A DNA stretch of 64,000 nt from HXMU1420-13 sp034669965 (lineage in GTDB: Bacteria > Bacteroidota > Rhodothermia > Balneolales > Balneolaceae): contig JAXMOK010000001.1 in assembly GCA_034669965.1 (NCBI GenBank), positions 930,001 to 994,000 of the forward strand, given 5' to 3'. The notes under the pieces are model-generated. The model did not search any database. It was given only the letters and a program-made list of their open reading frames with translations, and was not told where the DNA came from. This document shows positions 36,076 through 44,838 of the stretch, piece after piece. The translations under genes and the position numbers were made by a program. Each line of letters begins with the position of its first letter. Position 1 is the stretch's first letter.

Positions 36076-37173
36076 TTACCAATTCTTTTTCGCAGATAAG
36101 CCATTCTTAATCATCTGAAATAAATATCCAAAAAAGTGCCCGAATTGCATAATCACAAGTGAGGTTAAAGTGCTAATAATATTCGAAATGATTCCTGGAC
36201 GGGCATCTTCTTTATTCCACACTTCTTCTTTGAAGCAGTTTCGTTTTGCAAAAACAATTCTCATTGATTCAATGACAACTATTAGCGCTAATACGCCTAA
36301 GATTTCAATGGAATATAAATTGGCATCAAAAATTATATCAGCTAGTGTGAATAGAGTGATTGTGAGTAAACTCAAAAAAGGCACCATACTTCGAAATGGA
36401 CTGCTTTTTGGGTGAAGGATTCGGGTTAAAAACCGACCTCTGCCATATCTGAAATACTGCTTAAAAAGTTTGATAAATGAATCGCGTGGGTAATACCAGC
36501 TTTTAATTTCAGGGCTCACATACACTGTGTCGCCATATTTTTCAATGAGTCGAAGATTTAGTTCAGAATCCTGATTTGTCACATTCTCAGTATTAAAACC
36601 ACCGATCTCTCTCAAGTCTTTGGTTCTAAAACATCCCAAGAAAACGGTATCCGCGTAGCCCAGATAATTATCGTTCATGTATTTGGCACCGCCATTTCCG
36701 AGCACACTTTTAACTGCAAGCGCAATACCTGCTTGCACACGGTTTTTGGCCATATAGCGTTGAGCACCACCTACGTTTCGTGCGCCGGTTTTCAACATTA
36801 CAGAAACGCATTTTTCGATATAATCTTCTTTGTAATGACAATGCCCATCTGCACGCAGAAAGATGTCGCCTTCGGCTGCCTCAATCATATGATTCAAGCC
36901 GTAGGACTGATATTTTTCGGGATTATCAACCAACTTTACTCTGGAATCTTTCTCTGAAAGCTCTGCAATAATTTCACGTGTTTTGTCCGTACTTCTCCCA
37001 TCAGCTATTAAAATTTCAGCTAAATTCGGGTAACCGGTTGCAAGAAATCCCTCAACCACTCTGCGGATGTGCTTCTCTTCGTTAAATACCGGTATTGCTA
37101 CAGTTACACTGGGCAATTCATCTATGTGGGTAAGGTCTGTGATAGATATCGTTTTTACTTCCGTTGCGAACAA
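36076..37173 (-). CDS. Membrane-anchored glycosyltransferase family 2 enzyme
   Basis: A GT-A domain (VTVAIPVFNEEKHIRRVVEG, ILIADGRSTDKT, LRADGHCHY, NQDSELNLRL) is followed by two to three C-terminal membrane helices (about residues 265-345). The layout resembles ExoA-like succinoglycan-type transferases. No ATG exists near the start; TTG at 37173 or the TTG just before PSVTVAIPVF are both possible. It lies 42 bp after pyrB on the same strand and just before the other family 2 gene. Specificity unknown. Confidence 0.88.
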   Translation of the reverse strand: MFATEVKTISITDLTHIDELPSVTVAIPVFNEEKHIRRVVEGFLATGYPNLAEILIADGRSTDKTREIIAELSEKDSRVKLVDNPEKYQSYGLNHMIEAAEGDIFLRADGHCHYKEDYIEKCVSVMLKTGARNVGGAQRYMAKNRVQAGIALAVKSVLGNGGAKYMNDNYLGYADTVFLGCFRTKDLREIGGFNTENVTNQDSELNLRLIEKYGDTVYVSPEIKSWYYPRDSFIKLFKQYFRYGRGRFLTRILHPKSSPFRSMVPFLSLLTITLFTLADIIFDANLYSIEILGVLALIVVIESMRIVFAKRNCFKEEVWNKEDARPGIISNIISTLTSLVIMQFGHFFGYLFQMIKNGLSAKKNW

Positions 37174-37215
37174 AGTACTAAAGCTAACTAAAAGTTCTTA
37201 AAAATAACCAATTCT

Positions 37216-38166
37216 CTACACCCGATTTCCGCCACTTAATAAATACAGCACCGCCATCCTAACGGCCACTCCATTCGTCACTTGATCGAGGATTACCGCA
37301 CGATCGCTATCGGCTACATCACTTTCTAATTCAACTCCGCGGTTAATGGGGCCTGGATGCATGATTTTAAAATCTGGGTATTTTTCGAGGTGCTCCATGC
37401 GAATACCAAAAAGGTCGTGATACTCTCGAAGAGAAGGAAATAGCCCCGGTGTATGATCTTGCCTTTCTAGCTGGATTCGAAGCGCCATTGCTATATCGCA
37501 CCAGGCCAGAGTTTCTTCTAAATTGTAGGAAATGGTGCAACCCATTTGCTCGATAAACTTTGGCATAAATGTTTTCGGACCACAGATTACAACCTCTGCT
37601 CCAATTTTAACCAGGCCCATGATGTTAGACCGAACTACCCGACTGTGCGAGATATCACCGATTATGGCAATTTTCTTACCTGTTAAATCCGGGTGAATTT
37701 GCTGCATCGTAAACATGTCGAGCAACGCCTGTGTTGGGTGCTCGTGGGCTCCATCGCCGGCATTTAATATTGAAGCATCCACACATTGGGTTAAAAAATT
37801 AGGTACTCCCGGACTTTCATGCCTGCAAACCACCATGTCGATTTTCATCGAGCTAATATTGCGGATCGTATCCTTTAGCGACTCCCCCTTTTTTGTGCTG
37901 GATGTACTAGCCGAAAAGTTTACTACATCCGCACCCATTCTCTTCTGGGCTAATTCAAACGATAATCTTGTACGTGTGCTGTTTTCGTAAAACAGGTTTA
38001 CAATGGTTTTATCGCGAAGGGTTGGAATTTTTGGAACCGGACGATCAAGAATCTCACGGAAGGTTTTCGCCTGCTCCAACACATATAAAATATCTTCTTT
38101 CGAGTAATCGGCTAGGCCAAGCAGATGCTTTTGATTGAATTGATAATCTTCTGGAATACTACTCAT
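37216..38166 (-). CDS. pyrB: Aspartate carbamoyltransferase catalytic subunit
   Basis: It catalyses carbamoyl phosphate plus aspartate to N-carbamoyl-aspartate, the first committed step of pyrimidine synthesis in the cytosol. The carbamoyl-phosphate motif STRTRLSF, the ASTSSTKKGESLKDT loop, GDGAHEHPTQALLDMFT, and HPGPINRGVEL are all present, and the 316-residue length is normal for the catalytic chain. There is no pyrI regulatory subunit gene beside it. Its start overlaps the end of pyrR by 8 bp, so the two are co-translated. Confidence 0.96.
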   Translation of the reverse strand: MSSIPEDYQFNQKHLLGLADYSKEDILYVLEQAKTFREILDRPVPKIPTLRDKTIVNLFYENSTRTRLSFELAQKRMGADVVNFSASTSSTKKGESLKDTIRNISSMKIDMVVCRHESPGVPNFLTQCVDASILNAGDGAHEHPTQALLDMFTMQQIHPDLTGKKIAIIGDISHSRVVRSNIMGLVKIGAEVVICGPKTFMPKFIEQMGCTISYNLEETLAWCDIAMALRIQLERQDHTPGLFPSLREYHDLFGIRMEHLEKYPDFKIMHPGPINRGVELESDVADSDRAVILDQVTNGVAVRMAVLYLLSGGNRV

Positions 38167-38692
38167 CCTTCAATTCCTCCACATTTACCAAATACACGGC
38201 GTCTTCTCCATCCAGTTCGTCAACTTTTACCCGTATCTCTTCTTTGCTGTGGGTAGGAACATACAATCCAGTAAAATCCGGAGCGATAGGCAACTCTCGG
38301 TGTCCCCGATCAACCATACAGCAGAATTGAATCTTTCTGGGGCGACCATAAGCCATTAATGCATCCATGGCTGAACGAACTGTGCGCCCGGTATACAACA
38401 CATCATCGATTAGAATGACATCACGATCATACAGATCGAAGGGTATTTCGGTCACCTTCACTTCAGGCATTTTCAACTTGGTTCGGAAATCATCGCGATA
38501 GAAAGTCACATCCAGTACACCAAAGTCAATATCGACTCCAAATTCTTTTTTAATCTGTTCTACAATGCGCTTGCCTAGGAACACACCACGAGTTTGCATT
38601 CCAATAATGGCTAGCCGTGACGGATCATCGTACGACTCCAAAAATTGATGGGCGAATCGCAAAAAAGTGCGATCGAGTTCTTCGGCGTTCAT
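38159..38692 (-). CDS. pyrR: PyrR, pyrimidine operon regulator / uracil phosphoribosyltransferase
   Basis: The PRPP-binding motif VILIDDVLYTGRTVRSAM and the flexible loop of the type I phosphoribosyltransferase fold are present. PyrR binds pyr mRNA in a UMP-dependent way to attenuate transcription and often has weak Uprt activity. ATG at 38692 (MNAEELDRTFLRFAHQF) gives the usual ~178 residues; the frame is open to a TTG at 38743 but that would add a non-conserved leader. I saw no obvious PyrR attenuator between wecB and pyrR. It overlaps pyrB. Confidence 0.93.
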   Translation of the reverse strand: MNAEELDRTFLRFAHQFLESYDDPSRLAIIGMQTRGVFLGKRIVEQIKKEFGVDIDFGVLDVTFYRDDFRTKLKMPEVKVTEIPFDLYDRDVILIDDVLYTGRTVRSAMDALMAYGRPRKIQFCCMVDRGHRELPIAPDFTGLYVPTHSKEEIRVKVDELDGEDAVYLVNVEELKDE

Positions 38693-38762
38693 GATTTGAA
38701 CTTTATCCAAGCCAGGGAGTCCTTTTAATGCTAATTTTGCCAAATATAAGGGTTTTCATCCT

Positions 38763-39908
38763 TTATTTAGGATCAGAAAATTCTTTTTCATTTAAACATT
38801 CCAAAATTTGTTTTGATGCACTTCCATCCCCAAATGGGTTTTCTTTCGCACTCATCTCGCGGTAAAGCGCTTTGTTATTTAATAAGCGATTCACACTTTG
38901 TGTAATTAAACCGGGATCAGTGCCTACTAATTGGGCAGTTCCTGCATCTAACGCTTCATTGCGTTCGGTATGATTGCGCATTACTAAAACGGGTTTCCCT
39001 AAACTTGGCGCTTCTTCCTGCACACCGCCACTATCAGTTAAAATCAGATACGATTTCTGCATCAACCAAATAAACTCAGGATAACCTAGCGGTTTCATTA
39101 AGGTAATTTTCTCTTCATCCCCAAGCAGTGAGTACACCGGTTCCTGCACATTTGGATTGAGATGAACAGGATAAATAATCTGAACATTCGATCTTTGAGC
39201 GATCCTCTTTAATGCCAAGCAAATTTGTTTGAATCCATCCCCAAAACTTTCTCGTCGGTGACCGGTTACCAGAATCACTTTTTTTGCAGGATCAATTTGA
39301 GTCTTTAAACTTGTTAATTCGGAAGATTCGTATTCAGCCAACAAATCAATTCCCAGTAGCAAGGCATCGATTATTGTGTTTCCGGTTACCCAAATTTTAT
39401 CGGGCTCTATGCCCTCATCTAGTAAATTATTCTTAGCTGCAATGGTAGGCGCAAAGTGTAGATCCGACAAGCGAGCTGTTACTTGCCGGTTAACTTCTTC
39501 GGGATAAGGCGAAAACCGATTGAGTGTTCGTAACCCTGCCTCAACATGGCATACTTTGATCCCCGAATAAAATGCTGCTAGTGCGGCTATCGTTGATGTA
39601 GTGGTATCACCCTGCACAAGGATTACATCCGGTTTTGCTTCAACGAAAATCTCATTAAGTCCATCCAAAATTGCCGATGATAGAGAAATCAACCCTTGGC
39701 CTTTATTCATTACATCCAGATCGAAATCGGGTGTAATTTTGAAAAAACCGAGCACTTGATCCAGCATCTCCCGATGCTGAGCAGTTACACAAACCTGCAC
39801 TTTAAAACGTGGCTGTTGCTTAAGCAATCGAATAACCGGCGCCAGTTTAATTGCTTCGGGCCTTGTACCAAAAATGAAAAGTATTTTTTTAACACCTTTT
39901 TTGTTCAT
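38763..39908 (-). CDS. wecB: UDP-N-acetylglucosamine 2-epimerase (non-hydrolysing)
   Basis: It interconverts UDP-GlcNAc and UDP-ManNAc, a cytosolic precursor step for surface polysaccharides. Family motifs in order: GTRPEAIKLAPVIRLL, QGDTTTSTIAALAAFY, HVEAGLRTLNRFSPYPEEV, NRQVTARLSDLHFAPT, GNTIIDALL, TGHRRESFG, and DSGGVQEEAPSLGKPVLVMR. The length of 381 is typical. It is the most upstream gene of the minus-strand run wecB-pyrR-pyrB-glycosyltransferases, with 19-70 bp gaps. Confidence 0.95.
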   Translation of the reverse strand: MNKKGVKKILFIFGTRPEAIKLAPVIRLLKQQPRFKVQVCVTAQHREMLDQVLGFFKITPDFDLDVMNKGQGLISLSSAILDGLNEIFVEAKPDVILVQGDTTTSTIAALAAFYSGIKVCHVEAGLRTLNRFSPYPEEVNRQVTARLSDLHFAPTIAAKNNLLDEGIEPDKIWVTGNTIIDALLLGIDLLAEYESSELTSLKTQIDPAKKVILVTGHRRESFGDGFKQICLALKRIAQRSNVQIIYPVHLNPNVQEPVYSLLGDEEKITLMKPLGYPEFIWLMQKSYLILTDSGGVQEEAPSLGKPVLVMRNHTERNEALDAGTAQLVGTDPGLITQSVNRLLNNKALYREMSAKENPFGDGSASKQILECLNEKEFSDPK

Positions 39909-39974
39909 CTAATCAAGTTAAAGAACTAATATCCCGTAGTAAATCGTAGAGTGTAACAATCTGTATCAAATCTT

Positions 39975-40772
39975 ATGAAGAGCTATATCTCATATCTTCT
40001 CATTTACTTAGCTTTTGCAAGTTGCAATACCACCAATTCACCAGAAGATACTGTAGAACTCAGACTTTCAAACATCAATTTCTCGCTGGGTCTTACTCAT
40101 AATTCTCACTTTGGCCGGAGCTTTACAACGCCGGAAAATGCTTACAGTGCTGTAATTACCTTTGAGTTTGAATTAACTGCTGAGACAAATTATCTGGATA
40201 TCCCGTTGTTTGCCATTCTTGATGATGAAAATGAAGGCTGGACTTTCGATTCTACTGCCGTTAGAGAAGCTTACAATCCAGACAATAATAGCCTGATTTT
40301 TGAAAATTTGGAGCTTAGAAAGTTTGATCAGCTAAATAGAAAATTGTTCTCAGCTCAGTTTCAGGCGGTAAACGGAGACATTATTCGGGAACGTACTTTT
40401 GGGTTAGATAATGATTTTCCACTTCCTGCAACAACGGTTATCGAAGCAGTAAACGATAACGATTATAAACTCATTATCGACTTTTATAGCACTCCATATG
40501 ATGGCGGAAGCCTGCCGTTTCCGGTAACTATTTATAACACTTATTTTTCTAGTAACTCTTTCTCCATCACGTGGACAGATGCCTCCAATAATGTGATTCA
40601 GGAAGATTTTATTGATAAAGAGTCATTAATTGAAGCTGAATCCGATACTTGGACGCGCATAATCGACAGTGCCTCGATCCCCGCCGGAGCAGTAAAAGTT
40701 TACACAACATTTCGCCGTGGCAGGTTTACTCGGGGTGGCGTATTGTATACCGAGCTTATGTCGCTGCCCTAG
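39975..40772 (+). CDS. Lipoprotein of unknown function
   Basis: MKSYISYLLIYLAFASCNTT provides a lipoprotein signal with Cys at residue 17. The remaining ~245 residues are beta-rich (VELRLSNINFSLGL, YSAVITFEFELTAETNYLDI, DNDYKLIIDFYSTPYDGG) without a motif I recognise. Divergent from wecB, with 66 bp between the starts that must hold both promoters. It is separate from sucC, which begins ~110 bp downstream. It probably sits on the periplasmic side or surface of the outer membrane. Confidence 0.7.
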   Translation: MKSYISYLLIYLAFASCNTTNSPEDTVELRLSNINFSLGLTHNSHFGRSFTTPENAYSAVITFEFELTAETNYLDIPLFAILDDENEGWTFDSTAVREAYNPDNNSLIFENLELRKFDQLNRKLFSAQFQAVNGDIIRERTFGLDNDFPLPATTVIEAVNDNDYKLIIDFYSTPYDGGSLPFPVTIYNTYFSSNSFSITWTDASNNVIQEDFIDKESLIEAESDTWTRIIDSASIPAGAVKVYTTFRRGRFTRGGVLYTELMSLP

Positions 40773-40885
40773 AAAGTTAAAGCCTGGTAAAAAGGGTGTA
40801 CCCTTGCTTTCTTTTCGTTGGCATTCTCGGTATTATTGCGCTCCCAAATTAAGCCAATAACTGAACGTATTTTTAGGACTTTTCC

Positions 40886-42091
40886 ATGAAAATCCACGAG
40901 TATCAAGCAAAAGAAATTCTCAAGAAATATGGCGTCGCCGTTCCAGATGGTATCGCCGCAACCTCCGTTGAAGAAGCTGTGGAAGCAGCTAAAAAAATGG
41001 AAGCTAACGGAGCAACACTATTTGTAGTGAAAGCACAAATTCACGCAGGTGGACGAGGAAAAGGTCGCACCAAAAAGAACAACGCCAAGGGTGTTATTCT
41101 GTGTAAGTCGATTGAGGAAGTACGTGAAGCTGCCGAGTCGCTTTTAGGCGATGTATTGGTAACTATCCAAACCGGCGAAGACGGGCAGTTGGTTCAAAAA
41201 ATATATGTTACCGACGGTGTTGATATAGAAAAAGAATTTTATCTAGGGATTCTTCTTGATCGCGCTGTTTCTAAAAACGTGATCATGGTTTCGACTGAAG
41301 GTGGCGTTGAGATTGAAGAAGTAGCCGAGCATACTCCTGAAAAAATCATCAAAGAGTGGGTTGAGCCGGGCATGCCACTTCAAGTTAATCAAGCTCGCCA
41401 TCTAGCATTTGCACTTGGTTTAGAAGGCGATGCGCTCAAAAAAGGCATCAAATTCATCATGGCTATTTACAACGCTTATGTTGAGACCGATTCCGATATG
41501 TTCGAAATCAATCCAATGATTTTAACTCCTGATAACGATGTGATGGCACTTGATGCCAAAGTTACTTTTGATGGTAACGCGTTGTACCGCCACAAAGATT
41601 TAGCCGGATTAAAAGACGAAGCGGAAGAGGATCCGTTTGAGCTTCGTGCTGCCGAGTTCAACCTAAATTACATTAAATTAGATGGTAACGTAGGTTGCAT
41701 GGTTAACGGTGCAGGACTTGCAATGGCAACGATGGATATCATCAAGCTATCCGGTGGCGAGCCAGCTAACTTCTTGGATGTTGGTGGTGGAGCTAATGTT
41801 GAGACCGTGAAGAATGGCTTCCAGATTATTCTGGACGACCCTAACGTGAAAGCGATTTTGATTAACATCTTTGGTGGAATCGTTCGTTGCGATCGTGTTG
41901 CCAATGGTGTAATTGAAGCAGTAAAGGATCCGGAAATTGCAGCTAAAGTTGAGAATGTGCCGATTATCGTTCGTTTGCAAGGTACCAATGCCGAGGAAGC
42001 AAAAGTGATTATCGACAACTCCGGCTTAAACGTGATTTCAGCAGTATTGTTGAAAGAAGCTGCCGCTGAAGTTTCTAAGGTTATTGCTTAA
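40886..42091 (+). CDS. sucC: Succinyl-CoA ligase beta subunit
   Basis: TCA-cycle enzyme converting succinyl-CoA to succinate with ADP/GDP phosphorylation. It begins MKIHEYQAKEILKKYGVAVP, the family signature; the ATP-grasp part contains AQIHAGGRGKGR, and the CoA-ligase domain contains LDVGGGANVETVKNGF and NIFGGIVRCDRVANGVIEA. The length of 401 residues is normal. The alpha-subunit gene sucD is not adjacent, so it must lie elsewhere. A strong terminator follows. Confidence 0.96.
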   Translation: MKIHEYQAKEILKKYGVAVPDGIAATSVEEAVEAAKKMEANGATLFVVKAQIHAGGRGKGRTKKNNAKGVILCKSIEEVREAAESLLGDVLVTIQTGEDGQLVQKIYVTDGVDIEKEFYLGILLDRAVSKNVIMVSTEGGVEIEEVAEHTPEKIIKEWVEPGMPLQVNQARHLAFALGLEGDALKKGIKFIMAIYNAYVETDSDMFEINPMILTPDNDVMALDAKVTFDGNALYRHKDLAGLKDEAEEDPFELRAAEFNLNYIKLDGNVGCMVNGAGLAMATMDIIKLSGGEPANFLDVGGGANVETVKNGFQIILDDPNVKAILINIFGGIVRCDRVANGVIEAVKDPEIAAKVENVPIIVRLQGTNAEEAKVIIDNSGLNVISAVLLKEAAAEVSKVIA

Positions 42092-42111
42092 TTAAGAATC
42101 AGCTAGTTTTT

Positions 42112-42143
42112 AAGGCACTGAGTTTTTACTTAGTGCCTTTTTT
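42112..42143 (+). terminator. Rho-independent terminator of sucC
   Basis: An 11-bp stem AAGGCACTGAG/CTTAGTGCCTT (42112-42122 with 42129-42139, one G-U pair) closes a 6-nt loop and runs into seven T. It reaches to the stop codon of the convergent bshA gene. Confidence 0.9.
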
Positions 42144-43282
42144 TATGCCGTTACTAAACCGGCGCTCACTTCCTGATAAAATCTTTCGTAAGCCCCAACC
42201 ACTTTATCTTGATTAAATAATTCGGCACGGCGGCGCGCATTATCAGATAAACGTTGATGTAAGGCATCGTCGGTAAGAATGTTTTTGGCATGATCAGCCA
42301 TGCATTCGATGTCATCCAAATCGCATAGATAGCCGGTTTCGCCTTGTACATTTACTTCGGGTAAACCTCCAATGTTTGAGGATATCACCGGAACTGAACA
42401 GCTCATTGCTTCCAGGGCGGCTAAACCGAAGGTCTCTGAACCGGAAGGAATCAAGAATAAATCGGCGATTGAAAGCACTTCTTCTACTTCGTCCAGTTTG
42501 CCAAGAAAACGGGTGTGTTCGCAGATTCCTAAATCGCGGCATTGTTGCTCGGCTTTTTGACGATCGGGTCCATCACCCACTAATAAAAGCTTAGCGTCGA
42601 TCCCATGTTCTAAAATTTTCGCAAAAACAGAAACTACTTCTGGCACACGCTTTACTTTCCGGAAGTTCGAAACATGAACAACCACTTTTTCACCATTTGG
42701 GCAGATTGCCTTTTTAAAATGGCTTTTATTCGATTTTTTGAAGCGGTCGAGATCGATAAAATTCGGGATTACTTTTATATCCTGTTTGATATCGAAATGA
42801 GAGTAGGTTTCACGCTTTAAATATTCCGAAACAGCCGTCACGCCATCACTTTTATCAATCGAGAACTCTACCACATGCTTGTAGCTTGGATCACGCCCAA
42901 CTAAGGTAATATCTGTTCCGTGCAAAGTGGTTACTACCGGCACCGAAATCCCCCGTTCTGCCATTATTTGTTTGGCAAGATATGCACTTGTTGCGTGCGG
43001 CAAGGCATAGTGCACATGCAATAAATCAAGATTCTGAAACTCAATCAGGTTTACCATTTGTGACGCTAGAGCAAGGGCATAGGGCGGATACTCGAATAAT
43101 GGATAGGAATTTATCGAAACCTCATGATATGAAATGTTGGAGTCGAGCGTATCGAGTCGAGCCGGCCTTTGATAACTTAGCACGTGAATTTTATGTCCCT
43201 TAGAAGCTAATACTTTTGCCAACTCGGTAGCTACAACGCCACTTCCACCAAAGGTGGGGTAACAAACAATACCTATATTCAT
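42143..43282 (-). CDS. bshA: N-acetyl-alpha-D-glucosaminyl L-malate synthase (bacillithiol synthesis)
   Basis: A GT4-family retaining glycosyltransferase that joins UDP-GlcNAc and L-malate, the first step to bacillithiol. The start MNIGIVCYPTFGGSGVVATE and the segments HVHYALPHATSAYLAKQIM, TTLHGTDITLVGRDPSY and PSGSETFGLAALEAMSC are diagnostic for BshA rather than other GT4 enzymes. The length is typical. bshB and bshC are not in the window. The YpdA-type gene at the left edge supports use of bacillithiol in this organism. Confidence 0.95.
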   Translation of the reverse strand: MNIGIVCYPTFGGSGVVATELAKVLASKGHKIHVLSYQRPARLDTLDSNISYHEVSINSYPLFEYPPYALALASQMVNLIEFQNLDLLHVHYALPHATSAYLAKQIMAERGISVPVVTTLHGTDITLVGRDPSYKHVVEFSIDKSDGVTAVSEYLKRETYSHFDIKQDIKVIPNFIDLDRFKKSNKSHFKKAICPNGEKVVVHVSNFRKVKRVPEVVSVFAKILEHGIDAKLLLVGDGPDRQKAEQQCRDLGICEHTRFLGKLDEVEEVLSIADLFLIPSGSETFGLAALEAMSCSVPVISSNIGGLPEVNVQGETGYLCDLDDIECMADHAKNILTDDALHQRLSDNARRRAELFNQDKVVGAYERFYQEVSAGLVTA

Positions 43283-43676
43283 AATCTCTTTTTTATTTTC
43301 TCAAAGGTACTCATCGTACCGGATTCTCGCGCATTTCAAAACATCCTTTAACACCAGCATTTCGCTCAAATATTTCGATGAATACCGCTATTCTTTATAT
43401 TTGTGGTTCTGTAACAGCAGGCACAAATTGCGAAACTTCAGGTTCTATATAGAAATACCGGAAAGTTTGTAATTCAAAGCCAAAGGATTGATAAATCGTT
43501 CGCTGCTTTACAGTTACTGCTGAACTGAACTTCGACATGCTTGGTTTGGTATGTAACTTCAGCAAATTTTCAACTTTTAATCAATTTATGGGTTTTTGAT
43601 ACAATCACTTCGTAATTAGTGAGTTTATTAGCATGCGATTGGACGAGGAATCTCTTATCGTTGCATACCTATTTTT
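43283..43676. other. Intergenic region between bshA and the Bat cluster
   Basis: These 394 bases between divergent genes hold no gene that I can support. A 15-codon open frame (ATG 43633, stop 43680) overlaps the start of the first Bat gene as ATGA and could be a leader or chance. No terminator-like hairpin was seen. Promoters for both flanking genes must lie here but I cannot place them reliably. Confidence 0.4.
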
Positions 43677-44315
43677 ATGAGACTAAAGAGCATTACATAT
43701 CTGTTTTTATTATTTGTGTTGATTGGCGCTTCAAACGAGGATGCCCGCAAGGCAAACGAAGCCTATGAAAATGCAGAATATGAATTGGCTGAGGAACTAT
43801 ATCGTACAGCAATGGATACTGATCCTGAAAATGCCAAAATTGTATTTAATCTGGGCAATGCCTTAGCCAAACAGGGCAAAGTTGAAGACGCCATCCAAAT
43901 GTATTTACAGTATAGTTCTATGGTAGAAAGTGCTGAAGAACTTGCTCAAGCTGAATATAATATTGGTACATTGTTATCCGAAAATCAGCAGTGGAAACCG
44001 GCCGTTCAGCACCTTCGAAATGCACTTAAATATAATCCTAGTGATGCCGACACCAAGCATAATTTTGAACGCGCATTAGCTGAAAGCCAAAATGAAGAAG
44101 AAGAGCAACAGCAGCAGCAAGATCAAAATCAAGAACAAGAGCCTCCAAGCGATTATGCAAAAGCTATGAAAAAGCGGGCCGAAGAATTGGTACGCCAACA
44201 GCAGTATGGCGAGGCATTTCAGTTAATGCAACAAGCATTGCAGGTCGATCAAACCGTGCAAAACTACAATCAATTTATACAGCGAATAGGAGCAGTTAGT
44301 GAAATCGATTCTTAA
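43677..44315 (+). CDS. TPR protein, BatC-like (first of two)
   Basis: A short signal peptide (about residues 1-18) is followed by tetratricopeptide units (about 20-140: ANEAYENAEYELAEELYRTA, AKIVFNLGNALAKQGKVEDA, AEYNIGTLLSENQQWKPAVQ), a Glu/Gln-rich linker and a C-terminal TPR-like helix pair (AKAMKKRAEELVRQQQYGEA). It resembles BatC of the Bat (Bacteroides aerotolerance) operon, a periplasmic or membrane-tethered scaffold. It overlaps the next gene by 17 bp. batA and batB, usually just upstream, are absent here. Confidence 0.72.
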   Translation: MRLKSITYLFLLFVLIGASNEDARKANEAYENAEYELAEELYRTAMDTDPENAKIVFNLGNALAKQGKVEDAIQMYLQYSSMVESAEELAQAEYNIGTLLSENQQWKPAVQHLRNALKYNPSDADTKHNFERALAESQNEEEEQQQQQDQNQEQEPPSDYAKAMKKRAEELVRQQQYGEAFQLMQQALQVDQTVQNYNQFIQRIGAVSEIDS

Positions 44316-44838
44316 AATATTTGGGTGTTTAGCCTTGATAAGCCTTTTTGTGCTTCCCCAACATGGTTTGGCACAAAATGCAGATGACTATTTCCATGAT
44401 GGAGCACAAAACTTTATTTCAGGCAGTTTAGAATCTGCTATTGCACGTGTGCAAGAAGGGCTTAATCAATTTCCGAACGATCCAAAGTTGAACGAGTTGT
44501 TGGCTAAACTTGAGGAAGAACAAGAACAGCAGCAGCAACAACAGCAAAATCAGCAGCAAGAAAATCAAGAGCAGGATCAGGAAAACGAAAATCAGGATCA
44601 GCAAAATCAAGAACAGGAAAATCAGGAAGAGCAAGAGCCGCAAGAAAATGAGCAAAGTGAAGAAAACGAAGAGCAGAATCCGGAAGAGCAACAGGCTCAA
44701 CCTCGTGATGCTCGCGAAATAAGTAAAGAAGAAGCCCAGAAGATTCTACAAGCGTTGGCTCAAAAAGAAAAAGAATTGCTGAAGGAGTTTAAAAAGCAAA
44801 AAAAACAGGGATCTGCAACGCATGATAAAGACTGGTAA
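44299..44838 (+). CDS. Secreted Gln/Glu-rich protein, BatC-like (second of two)
   Basis: The GTG start has a good ribosome binding site (ATAGGAG, 8-13 nt upstream) inside the preceding gene. A signal peptide (to GLAQ, about residue 25) and one TPR-like helix pair (YFHDGAQNFISGSLESAIAR) lead into ~75 residues of almost pure Gln, Glu, Asn, then a Lys/Glu-rich helix that resembles the BatC C-terminus (ISKEEAQKILQALAQKEKEL). The low-complexity tract is probably disordered. Overlaps at both ends (17 bp each) show tight translational coupling. Confidence 0.7.
   Translation: MKSILKIFGCLALISLFVLPQHGLAQNADDYFHDGAQNFISGSLESAIARVQEGLNQFPNDPKLNELLAKLEEEQEQQQQQQQNQQQENQEQDQENENQDQQNQEQENQEEQEPQENEQSEENEEQNPEEQQAQPRDAREISKEEAQKILQALAQKEKELLKEFKKQKKQGSATHDKDW

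Noticed and set aside
40792..40805. AAGGGTGTACCCTT hairpin after the unknown lipoprotein gene
   Set aside because: The stem is short and the following T-run is broken, so it was not called as a terminator.
44428..44700. Minus-strand open frame of Leu/Phe/Ile-rich protein
   Set aside because: It is the reverse image of the Gln/Glu-coding tract of the BatC-like gene, not a membrane protein.
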